64,000 nucleotides of DNA. It comes from UQRS01 sp050946935 (GTDB lineage Bacteria > Bacillota > Clostridia > Oscillospirales > Acutalibacteraceae). Position numbers and translations under genes: made by a program. The DNA lies in the NCBI GenBank assembly GCA_050946935.1, contig JBMNVR010000010.1, positions 15,491 through 79,490 of the forward strand. The letters run 5' to 3'. Positions 51,276 through 59,341 of the stretch are shown one piece after another; the stretch's first letter is position 1; every line of letters begins with the position of its first letter. The notes beneath the pieces are model-generated. The model was given only the letters and a program-made list of their open reading frames with translations. It did no database searches and was not told the DNA's origin.

Positions 51276-52475
51276 ATGAAGAAAGCACTCAAAATTCTGG
51301 CGTTGATTCTTTCGCTGGCCATGGTGTTCTCGCTCGCCGCCTGCGGCAGCCAGGGCGGCACCTCTTCCACCGGCAGCGGCTCGGGCAGCGCCGGCATCCC
51401 GAAGGATGAGCTGAAAATCGGCGTCATCCACATCGGCGATCCGGCCGACGGCAGCGGCTATTCCTACGCCCATGATCAGGGCATCGTCGGCATGCAGAAA
51501 AACCTGGGACTTCGCGACGATCAGATCGTCCGCAAGCTCAACATTTCGGACAGCGACCTCTCGGCTATTAAAGAGGCGATTGAGGCCTGCATCGCCGAAG
51601 GCTGCAACCTGATCTTCGGCACCAGCTACGGCTACATGGACACGATGGAGACACTGGCGGCCGAGCATCCCGACGTCTATTTCTCGCACGGCACCGGCTA
51701 TCTCAGCAACGACACCAACTTCAATAACTACTTCGGCCGGATTTATCAGGCCCGTTATCTCGCCGGTGTGGCCGCCGGACTCAAGACCGAGACCAACAAG
51801 ATCGGCTATGTCGCCGCCTACGGCACCGAGCTGGCCGAAACCTCCAGCGGCATCAACGCCTTCGCCCTGGGCGCCCAGTCGGTCAATCCCGACGCGGTCG
51901 TCTATGTCAAGACGCTGAACAGTTGGTTCGACCCGGCGAACGAGACGGCCTATGCCGAGGCGCTGCTGCAGATGGGCTGCGACGTCATCTCGCAGCACTG
52001 CGACACCGCCAACCCGCAGATCGCGGCCGAGAAGGCCGGCAAGTGGGGCTGCGGCTACAACTCCGACATGACCGAGCAGGCGCCGGGCGCCCATCTCACC
52101 GCCACTATCTGGCACTGGGATGTTTACTACACCGCCGCGGCTGAGGCTGTGGTAAACGGCACCTGGAAAGAATTCGGCAATTACTACGGCGGCTATGCCG
52201 ACGGGCTGGTTGGCATCTCTCCCCTGTCGGAGAACTGCGCTGAGGGTACGGCCGACTACATCTCGCAGGTGGAGGCACTGTACAACGCGAATTCCTGGGA
52301 CGTTTTCTCGGGCGTGAAGCTTTCGTTTGACGAAAACGGCAAGCTGGTTCAGACCGACGCCGCTCTGATGGACAACGCCGGGAACGAGATCGTCGCAGCC
52401 GGCGGTCCCTCGATCGAAGACAGCGTAATCACCGGCACGATGAACTACTTCGTCGCCGGCGTAGAACTGAAATAA
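51276..52475 (+). CDS. BMP family substrate-binding lipoprotein
   Basis: A 399-residue lipoprotein with signal peptide and lipobox SLAAC (Cys23), then a Ser/Gly-rich linker and a PnrA/Bmp-type periplasmic-binding fold: KIGVIHIGDPADGSGYSYAH, DQGIVGMQKNLG, LIFGTSYGYMDTMETLAAEH, then YLAGVAAGLKTETNKIGYVA and GAHLTATIWHWDVYYTAAAE. The family binds purine nucleosides. It is anchored outside the membrane and delivers substrate to the ABC transporter encoded directly downstream. Neighbouring xpt supports a purine substrate. Confidence 0.93.
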   Translation: MKKALKILALILSLAMVFSLAACGSQGGTSSTGSGSGSAGIPKDELKIGVIHIGDPADGSGYSYAHDQGIVGMQKNLGLRDDQIVRKLNISDSDLSAIKEAIEACIAEGCNLIFGTSYGYMDTMETLAAEHPDVYFSHGTGYLSNDTNFNNYFGRIYQARYLAGVAAGLKTETNKIGYVAAYGTELAETSSGINAFALGAQSVNPDAVVYVKTLNSWFDPANETAYAEALLQMGCDVISQHCDTANPQIAAEKAGKWGCGYNSDMTEQAPGAHLTATIWHWDVYYTAAAEAVVNGTWKEFGNYYGGYADGLVGISPLSENCAEGTADYISQVEALYNANSWDVFSGVKLSFDENGKLVQTDAALMDNAGNEIVAAGGPSIEDSVITGTMNYFVAGVELK

Positions 52476-52502
52476 CTTCTCTTTCGCAGTTGTGCATTTG
52501 AA

Positions 52503-52576
52503 TGGACAAGGCGCGCTTTGAGGCGGCTATCCGTGAAGATTTTTCCTTACGGAACAATGCCCGCGCGCCTTGTCCA
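52503..52576 (+). other. Long intercistronic hairpin
   Basis: TGGACAAGGCGCGC (52503-52516) and its perfect reverse complement (52563-52576), with an inner stem TCCGT...ACGGA. There is no T tract. It probably stabilises or processes the mRNA so that binding protein exceeds transporter. Confidence 0.65.
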
Positions 52577-52603
52577 AACTTCTTTAACAGGTAGGTGAAC
52601 GGT

Positions 52604-55303
52604 TTGGCGGAGGGCAGCGTGGCGATCGAACTGAAAAGCATACGCAAAACCTTTGGCAGTGTGATAGCCAACGACAACATTGATCTGTCGGTCAACCGGG
52701 GGGAGATTCTTGCCCTTCTTGGCGAGAACGGCTCGGGCAAGACGACGCTTATGAACATGCTTTCGGGCATTTACAAGCCGGACAGCGGCCATATCTTCGT
52801 CGGCGGGGAAGAGGTTTCCATCACCTCGCCGGAGGATTCCAAGCGCCTTGGAATCGGCATGGTACACCAGCATTTCAAACTGGTGGAGAATTTTACTGCC
52901 GCGGACAACATCCTGATCGGCTCCGGCGAAAAGGACGGTTTTTTGATGACCGATCGCCGGTTTGACAAGATCGGAGAGATCGGCAAAACATTCGGATTTG
53001 AAATTGATCCTCGAAAAAAGGTTTATGATATGTCCGTCAGCGAAAAACAGACGGTCGAAATTTTAAAGGCGCTCTACTACGGCGCCGACATCCTGATCCT
53101 GGACGAACCAACGGCCGTCCTGACTGTGCAGGAGACGCGGCGGCTCTTCTCTGTCCTGCGGCGGATGAAGCAGGCAGGCTGTGCCATCATTATCATCACC
53201 CACAAGCTGAACGAGGTGCTGGAGATCAGCGATCGGGTTACCATCCTCCGCAAAGGGAGAAGCGTCGGTACCGTAGTTACGAAGGAAACTTCCGCCGCCG
53301 AGCTGACCGACCTGATGGTTGGCCGGTCGGTCGAGTTGTCCATCGACCGACCGATATGCACGGCCGGTGAGCCGCTGCTGACGCTTGACGGGCTTTCGGT
53401 AATCGGAGAGGACGGTGTCCGCACGGTGGACGGCGTCAGCTTCACCGTCCGCGGCGGAGAGATCGTCGGCGTGGCCGGCGTTTCGGGCGGCGGGCAGAAG
53501 GAACTGTGCGAGGCCATCGCCGGCCTGCAGAAAATCGAGGACGGCTCGATCCTTTTCCGGGACACCCATATTGAGGGCAAAACCCCGAAAGAGATCATCG
53601 ATCTTGGCGTCAGCATGAGTTTCATCCCGGAGGACCGGCTCGGCATGGGCCTGGCCGCCTCCCTCAGCATCACCGATAATATGATGCTGAAAAATTATAA
53701 GGAACGCAAGGGCCCCTTTGTCGACCGCAAGCGGGCGCGCCGCATGGCCGAACGGGTCATCGACGAGCTGGAGGTTGTCACGCCCGGCACCGAAACGCCG
53801 GTGCGCCGTCTTTCTGGCGGCAATGTACAGAAGGTGCTCCTCGGGCGGGAGATACAAATTGAACCCAGCGTTCTGGTAACCGCCTATCCGGTGCGGGGTC
53901 TGGACATCAACTCCTCCTACACCATTTACAATATTCTCAACGAGCAGAAAAGGAAGGGGGTCGGCGTCCTCTTTGTGGGCGAAGATCTCGACGTTATGCT
54001 CGAGCTGTGTGACCGGATCGTCGTCCTTTGCCACGGGCGGGTAACCGGCGTCGTCGACGCCAAATCCGCCACGAAGGAGGAGATCGGCCTTCTGATGACT
54101 GACGCCCATGCGGCAGCGGATACCGCGGCCGGCCCGCAGGGAGAGGACGACAACCTCTCCGGCTTTGGCCAAAAAAAGGCGCAGGCCGCTAAAAAACGCC
54201 CGCCCTTTGTCCGGGTAGCAAAACGGGTCGATCTGTCTTTCGGCAAATCCATGCTGACCTATTTTCTGGCGGTGCTGGCCGCTGTTCTGGCTGGCGGAAT
54301 TCTGATCCTGGCCAACGGGGTCAACCCGTTTGAATATTACAAAATCATGCTGGCCGGTTGTTTTAATCAGACCATCCATTTCAACGGCCTGATCCGGATT
54401 GTGACGCCGCTGCTGATTACCTCTCTGGGTATCGCGGTCGCTTTTAAAATGAAGTTCTGGAACATCGGCGCCAACGGACAATTCATCGTCGGCGCGATCT
54501 TTGCCGCGACGGCCGGATTTCTGATCGACGGGGCACTGCCGCAGTGGGCCACCCTCCTCATCATGCTGCTGGCCGGCGCGGCCGGCGGCGCGCTGCTCGG
54601 GTTGATTCCAGCCTTCTGCAAGGTGAAATTCGGCACGAATGAGACGCTGTTGACTCTGATGTTCAACTACATTGCGTATTACATCCTGACCTATTTGAAA
54701 AACACCATGTTCTTCCGCAAGCTGTCGGCCAGTGGAGAGGTCCTCCGCCCTGACTTCAAGCGCCTGCCCGAAAGCGCCTGGATGTATCAGATCAACATTG
54801 GAAAAATTTCGATCGACGTCTCTCTGCTGTTGGCATTGCTGCTGGTTGTGCTGCTTTTCCTCTATTTCCGCAAAACCAAGCAGGGATACGAACTGTCAAT
54901 CGTCGGGGACAGCCAGAACACAGCCCGCTACGCCGGCATGAACGTCAGCCGCATCGTCCTTCGGACCATGTGCATCAGCGCGGCCATCGTCGGGGCGGCC
55001 GGCATGCTGCAGGTCAGCGGCTCGGCGACCAGTCACACCCTCAGCGACGGGATCACAAGCGACGTCGGCTGGACCGGCATCACGGTTGCCTGGCTGGCCA
55101 AACTGCATCCGGTCGGCATCCTGATCACCTCAATTTTGATCGGCATCCTGCAAAAAGGTTCCGCCGTGGCAGAGAGCGCATTTAGCATTCCCTCGGCGAC
55201 CTCCTCGATTTTGCAGGGCGTTATCCTGTTCACAGTGCTTGCCGCCGACTTTTTCACGCGGTACAAGCTGGTTTTCGCATCCCGGGACGGAGGTGAGAAG
55301 TAA
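52604..55303 (+). CDS. Fused ABC ATPase-permease of the BMP nucleoside transporter
   Basis: About 899 residues in one open frame. Residues 1-510: two ABC ATPase domains (Walker A LLGENGSGKTTLMNML, Walker B ILILDEPTAVLT; second domain VAGVSGGGQKELCEAIAGL with signature RRLSGGNVQKVLLGRE). About 510-560: a charged linker. About 565-895: a BPD_transp_2 permease with about nine hydrophobic helices (FWNIGANGQFIVGAIFAATA; KVKFGTNETLLTLMFNYIAY). In most bacteria these are two genes. The start is uncertain among GTG 52595, TTG 52604 and GTG 52619; TTG 52604 lies 5 bp after AGGTGA. Function: purine nucleoside import. Confidence 0.88.
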   Translation: MAEGSVAIELKSIRKTFGSVIANDNIDLSVNRGEILALLGENGSGKTTLMNMLSGIYKPDSGHIFVGGEEVSITSPEDSKRLGIGMVHQHFKLVENFTAADNILIGSGEKDGFLMTDRRFDKIGEIGKTFGFEIDPRKKVYDMSVSEKQTVEILKALYYGADILILDEPTAVLTVQETRRLFSVLRRMKQAGCAIIIITHKLNEVLEISDRVTILRKGRSVGTVVTKETSAAELTDLMVGRSVELSIDRPICTAGEPLLTLDGLSVIGEDGVRTVDGVSFTVRGGEIVGVAGVSGGGQKELCEAIAGLQKIEDGSILFRDTHIEGKTPKEIIDLGVSMSFIPEDRLGMGLAASLSITDNMMLKNYKERKGPFVDRKRARRMAERVIDELEVVTPGTETPVRRLSGGNVQKVLLGREIQIEPSVLVTAYPVRGLDINSSYTIYNILNEQKRKGVGVLFVGEDLDVMLELCDRIVVLCHGRVTGVVDAKSATKEEIGLLMTDAHAAADTAAGPQGEDDNLSGFGQKKAQAAKKRPPFVRVAKRVDLSFGKSMLTYFLAVLAAVLAGGILILANGVNPFEYYKIMLAGCFNQTIHFNGLIRIVTPLLITSLGIAVAFKMKFWNIGANGQFIVGAIFAATAGFLIDGALPQWATLLIMLLAGAAGGALLGLIPAFCKVKFGTNETLLTLMFNYIAYYILTYLKNTMFFRKLSASGEVLRPDFKRLPESAWMYQINIGKISIDVSLLLALLLVVLLFLYFRKTKQGYELSIVGDSQNTARYAGMNVSRIVLRTMCISAAIVGAAGMLQVSGSATSHTLSDGITSDVGWTGITVAWLAKLHPVGILITSILIGILQKGSAVAESAFSIPSATSSILQGVILFTVLAADFFTRYKLVFASRDGGEK

Positions 55304-56289
55304 TGCAAACCATCATCAACTTTCTGTATTACTCGGTACGGGCGGGCACCCCGCTTCTCTTCGGCACGACGGGTGAGATCGTAACCGAAAAATCCGGCAG
55401 CCTCAACCTCGGGGTCGAGGGGATGATGGCCATGGGCGCCATCTTCGGCTATTACTTCGCCTGCCTTTCGGGAAGCCTGACCGTCGGACTGCTGGCCGCC
55501 TTTATCGCCGCCGGCCTGGGCGGGCTGATCTTCGCCTTTCTGACCGTCACCATGCAGGCCAACCAGAACGTCACCGGTCTTGCGCTGACCACCTTCGGCG
55601 TCGGAGTCTGCCGCTTTTTTGGCACCTCCATGATGACCGATGGCACCTTCCCCTCCCTGTCGGCCAACCCGCATTTAGCGGCGGCCGTCGCAGACACCGG
55701 AATCCCGGTACTGCGCGACATCCCTTATCTCGGCAAACTGCTCTTCTCTTACAACATTTTTGTTTACCTTGGCATCGTGATGGCCGTGATCCTCTTTGTC
55801 TATATCGCAAAAACCCGGACCGGCCTGCGCATGCGCGCGATCGGAGAGAATCCGGCCGCCGCCGACGCCTGCGGCGTCAACGTGAATCTGACCAAATACC
55901 TCAACATCACGCTGGGCGCCGGAATCTGCGGCATCGGCGGACTGTATATGGCCTTCGTCACCAACGGGGGCGCCTGGAACGACAACTGGATCAACGGCGC
56001 CGGCTGGATTTCGGTCGCGCTGGTCATCTTCTCCTCCTGGAACCCGGTCAAGGCCATCCTTGGCTCCTTCTTCTTCGGCATGTTGCAGGCTTTACAGCCC
56101 TGGAAGGGAAATCTGGCAAACGAGTTCCCCTCCCTGCTGAGTTGGCTCGGCAACATCCCGGATGAATTCTACCAGCTTCTGCCCTTCCTGATTACAGCGA
56201 TTGTACTGACCATCTCCTCCATCCGCAATAAAAAGGAGGGGCGCCAGCCGGCCTACTGCGGGATCAACTATTTCCGCGAGGAGCGGTAG
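55303..56289 (+). CDS. Second permease of the BMP nucleoside transporter
   Basis: A 328-residue BPD_transp_2 membrane protein: GTPLLFGTTGEIVTEKSGSL, NLGVEGMMAMGAIFGYYFA, FLTVTMQANQNVTGLALTTF and RAIGENPAAADACGVNVN are typical of the NupQ/YufQ-type permeases. Its ATG overlaps the stop of the fused ATPase-permease (TAATG), so the two permeases are made in step and should form the membrane channel together. A terminator follows. Confidence 0.93.
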   Translation: MQTIINFLYYSVRAGTPLLFGTTGEIVTEKSGSLNLGVEGMMAMGAIFGYYFACLSGSLTVGLLAAFIAAGLGGLIFAFLTVTMQANQNVTGLALTTFGVGVCRFFGTSMMTDGTFPSLSANPHLAAAVADTGIPVLRDIPYLGKLLFSYNIFVYLGIVMAVILFVYIAKTRTGLRMRAIGENPAAADACGVNVNLTKYLNITLGAGICGIGGLYMAFVTNGGAWNDNWINGAGWISVALVIFSSWNPVKAILGSFFFGMLQALQPWKGNLANEFPSLLSWLGNIPDEFYQLLPFLITAIVLTISSIRNKKEGRQPAYCGINYFREER

Positions 56290-56308
56290 GCAAAAGCCTT
56301 TCCACTTA

Positions 56309-56346
56309 AAGGAACCCCGTGCTTTTGGGCAGCACGGGGTTTTCTT
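56309..56346 (+). terminator. Terminator of the purine transport operon
   Basis: AACCCCGTGCT/AGCACGGGGTT arms, loop TTTGGGC, then TTCTT. Confidence 0.88.
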
Positions 56347-56363
56347 GCGGCTTTTGGCAAACC

Positions 56364-57020
56364 TCACCTTGGTTCGCGCAGACCGTGCGCACGGTCGCGG
56401 GTGGTCCCCCTCCCACGGCGGCGCTTGCGGTAAAACAGAAGGACGCCAACCGCCGCCGCGGCCGCCAGAAGAATACCGGTCCACTGCGAATACCGATCGT
56501 AAACGGCCACAATGCTCTCCCAGTTTGCGCCAACCCCGCGCCCGAGAAGAACGAGCACGATATTCCAGACGGCAGATCCAACCGTGGTGTAAAACAGGAA
56601 AACCGGCATATTCATCTCAGCAATACCGGCCGGGATGGAGATCAGACTGCGGATAATCGGGATAAAACGGCAGAAAAAAACCGTTCGCTGCCCGCTTAAA
56701 TAAAATTTGCCGACTGCGTTCTCAATATCCTCCGGCCGGACGCGGAGAATTTTTCCCGCCCGGCCCGAGACAATCCGTTTCAGCCGCTCCTTTTTCAGAA
56801 TTTTTCCGAGGTAATAGAGGACAATCGCCCCAATCACGGAACCGGCGGTCGCGCAGGCGATCACACCAACCACACTCAGATGGGTTTTGGTCGTCATAAA
56901 GCCGCTGAAGGTCAGGATCACCTCCGACGGGATGGGCGGAAATATATTCTCAACGGCGATCAGAAAGGTGACGCCGAGATAACTCCACTGTTCTATGATG
57001 GCGATAATCGCCTCCTGCAT
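56364..57020 (-). CDS. DedA family membrane protein
   Basis: A 218-residue membrane protein of the DedA/SNARE-associated family: NIFPPIPSEVILTFSGFMTT near residue 30, GSVIGAIVLYYLGKIL, the amphipathic FCRFIPIIRSLISIPAGIAE (about 118-137) and GSAVWNIVLVLLGRGVGANW. The basic tail is KRRRGRGTTRDR. Members act as undecaprenyl-phosphate or phospholipid translocases. ATG 57020 follows GGAGGGG; the frame further upstream is antisense to the next gene. Confidence 0.93.
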   Translation of the reverse strand: MQEAIIAIIEQWSYLGVTFLIAVENIFPPIPSEVILTFSGFMTTKTHLSVVGVIACATAGSVIGAIVLYYLGKILKKERLKRIVSGRAGKILRVRPEDIENAVGKFYLSGQRTVFFCRFIPIIRSLISIPAGIAEMNMPVFLFYTTVGSAVWNIVLVLLGRGVGANWESIVAVYDRYSQWTGILLAAAAAVGVLLFYRKRRRGRGTTRDRAHGLREPR

Positions 57021-57190
57021 AAAGTATACCCCTCCCCCCTGCTTTTTACATAATATATGCCCTTCCCCCGGCAAAATAGAATCAGCCCACGCCAATTCAC
57101 AGAGGGAGGCGGGCCGGCGCCGAGCGGTTCTGTAATCCGGTTCTGCAAGAGGCCGCAAAAAGTGAGGAACCTCCCATTCATAAAATAGAC

Positions 57191-57219
57191 TTGCATTCGA
57201 AGCGCCCATCCCGTATAAT
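57191..57219 (+). promoter_or_regulatory. Promoter of the COG2509 flavoprotein gene
   Basis: TTGCAT (57191-57196), 17-bp spacer, TATAAT (57214-57219). Confidence 0.75.
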
Positions 57220-57300
57220 ACAACGTGGTTTACTTTCAAAAACGCCTGCACAGTTGCTGAACGATATATAAAAGTCGTCACCGAAAGGAAGCGGAAGATC

Positions 57301-58707
57301 ATGAAACAATATGACGTCGTCATCGTCGGCGCCGGACCGGCCGGCATTTTCACCGCGCTGGAGCTGATTAAAAAAGGCTCGGACAAACGCATCGCCATCG
57401 TGGAAAAGGGCAGCCCGGTCGAAAAGCGCCGCTGTCCCAAAAGCGAAACCAAGGTTTGCGTAAACTGCAAGCCTTATTGTCACATCACAACCGGTTTTTC
57501 GGGCGCAGGCGCCTTTTCGGACGGCAAGCTTTCCCTCAACTGCGAGGTTGGCGGCGACCTGCCCGACCTGGTCGGCCGGGAAAAGGCGCAGGAGACAATT
57601 GATTACACCGACCGGATCTATCTCGAGTTCGGGGCCGATACCAAAATTGAGGGCGTCGGGCAGGAGGAAAAGGTTAAAAAAATCCGCCGCCGCGCCATCC
57701 AGTCCGGCCTGATGCTGGTCGACTGCCCGATCCGCCATCTCGGAACCGAGAAGGCGCAGGAGATTTACTACGGTATCCAGCAGTTTTTGCTGGAAAACGG
57801 AGTGGACATCTACTTCAACCATATTTGCGAGGATGTGCTGATCTCCGACGCGGTCTGCACCGGCGCGGTCGTCCGGAGCGAGACCGGCGCGAAGGAGGCG
57901 TTCACGCTGAAGGCCGCGCATGTGATCGTCGCGACCGGCCGGCGGGGAGCCGACTGGCTTGAGCGGGTGTGCGAGGCGCACGGCATCCTCCACGCGCCCG
58001 GTACGGTCGACATCGGCGTGCGGGTCGAGGTTCGCAACGAGATCATGGAAGAGGTCAACAGCGTCCTTTACGAATCCAAGCTGATCGGCTACCCGCTGCC
58101 CTTTAAAAACAAGGTTCGCACTTTCTGCCAGAATCCCGGCGGCTTCGTCAGTCAGGAGAATTATGACGACGGCCTTGCGGTGGTCAACGGCCACTCCTAT
58201 AAAGAGAAAAAATCCAACAACACGAACGTATCCATCCTCTGCTCCCACAATTTTTCAGAGCCGTTCAACCAGCCGATCGCCTACGCCAAAAAGGTCGGCG
58301 AGCTGACCAACATGTTGGGGGCGGGACACATCCTGGTTCAGCGGTACGGGGACATCCTCGACGGCAAGCGCACCTGGCCAAAGGAACTGGCCCAGTCCAA
58401 CGTAAAGCCCAGCCTTCCCGACGCGGTGGCGGGGGATATTACGGCCGCTATCCCCTACCGCACCATGACCAACATCATCAATTTTATCGCGGCGATGGAC
58501 AATGTTGTGCCCGGCTTCGCCAGTCATGAAACGCTGCTGTACTCTCCCGAGCTGAAATTTTACAGCAACCGGGTAAAAATGGACGACCACTTCAACACCA
58601 ACATCCGGGGCTTACATTGTCTCGGGGATTCAAGCGGCTGGACGAGAGGACTGATGATGGCCTCGATCATGGGGGTTCTCATGGGACGCGAGCTGCTGGA
58701 GAAATAG
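57301..58707 (+). CDS. FAD-dependent dehydrogenase (COG2509-like)
   Basis: A 468-residue flavoprotein: YDVVIVGAGPAGIFTALELI (4-23), a Cys-rich segment RRCPKSETKVCVNCKPYCHI (about 44-63), GFSGAGAFSDGKLSLNCEVG, VIVATGRRGADWLERVCEAH, DIGVRVEVRNEIM, FCQNPGGFVSQENYDDG and GLHCLGDSSGWTRGLMMASI as C-terminal FAD contact. This is the conserved but uncharacterised COG2509-type oxidoreductase of anaerobes. The Cys cluster suggests an Fe-S site. The substrate is unknown. It is monocistronic, with AAAGGAAGCGG before the ATG. Confidence 0.88.
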   Translation: MKQYDVVIVGAGPAGIFTALELIKKGSDKRIAIVEKGSPVEKRRCPKSETKVCVNCKPYCHITTGFSGAGAFSDGKLSLNCEVGGDLPDLVGREKAQETIDYTDRIYLEFGADTKIEGVGQEEKVKKIRRRAIQSGLMLVDCPIRHLGTEKAQEIYYGIQQFLLENGVDIYFNHICEDVLISDAVCTGAVVRSETGAKEAFTLKAAHVIVATGRRGADWLERVCEAHGILHAPGTVDIGVRVEVRNEIMEEVNSVLYESKLIGYPLPFKNKVRTFCQNPGGFVSQENYDDGLAVVNGHSYKEKKSNNTNVSILCSHNFSEPFNQPIAYAKKVGELTNMLGAGHILVQRYGDILDGKRTWPKELAQSNVKPSLPDAVAGDITAAIPYRTMTNIINFIAAMDNVVPGFASHETLLYSPELKFYSNRVKMDDHFNTNIRGLHCLGDSSGWTRGLMMASIMGVLMGRELLEK

Positions 58708-58770
58708 ACCGCCCGCCGTTTCCCGCCTTCCTTATCCGTGGCAAAGCAAACAGAATGTAAAGTTGAGTTG

Positions 58771-59283
58771 AAAAAATATCCGCCAGACCGGAGCCTGAAT
58801 AATCATGGGCTTTTCATGGCGGATATTTTTTGTCGCCCTGTCCTCCCGGTTGCCGCACAGCGGCGAGGGAGGCCGGCATAAAAATCTTATTTTTATTGCG
58901 GAGCAATGAAAATATCCGCCAGACCGGAGCCTGAATAATCATGGACTTTTCATGGCGGATATTTTTTGTCGCCCTGTCCTCCCGGTTGCCGCACAGCGGC
59001 GAGGGAGGACGGCATAAAAATCTTATTTTTATTGCGGAGCAATGAAAATATCCGCCAGACCGGAGCCTGAATAATCATGGGCTTTTCATGGCGGATATTT
59101 TTTGTCGCCCTGTCCTCCCGGTTGCCGCACAGCGGCGAGGGAGGACGGCATAAAAATCTTATTTTTATTGCGGAGCAATGAAAATATCCGCCAGACCGGA
59201 GCCTGAATAATCATGGGCTTTTCATGGCGGATATTTTTTGTCGCCCTGTCCTCCCGGTTGCCGCACAGCGGCAAGGGAGGACA
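58771..59283. repeat. 136-bp tandem repeat array, 3.8 copies
   Basis: ATATCCGCC recurs at 58776, 58912, 59048 and 59184, giving an exact 136-bp period. Copies differ at only a few positions; the last is truncated near 59283. Each unit folds into four inverted repeats in order: ATATCCGCC/GGCGGATAT, CCTCCC-N-GCCGC/GCGGC-N-GGGAGG, ATAAAAAT-CTT-ATTTTTAT and ATTGC-GGA-GCAAT. The period is not a multiple of three, and no gene spans it. Related single elements lie at 22199 and 17701. Confidence 0.9.
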
Positions 59284-59330
59284 ACTTAAAACAACCGGCG
59301 TTCAAAAGAACGCCGGTTGTTTTAAAATCT
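59284..59330 (-). terminator. Terminator of the YfhO operon
   Basis: TTAAAACAACCGGCGTTC and GAACGCCGGTTGTTTTAA arms with loop AAAA. It directly follows the last truncated repeat unit. Confidence 0.88.
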
Positions 59331-59341
59331 CTACTTTCTGT

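Noticed and set aside
59086..59274. Small protein gene within the tandem repeat
   Set aside because: The frame merely runs across repeat units on the minus strand; the 136-bp period shifts frame each copy and there is no ribosome site.
58771..59283. CRISPR array
   Set aside because: The period is 136 bp with the whole unit conserved. There are no variable spacers of 30-40 bp and no cas genes.
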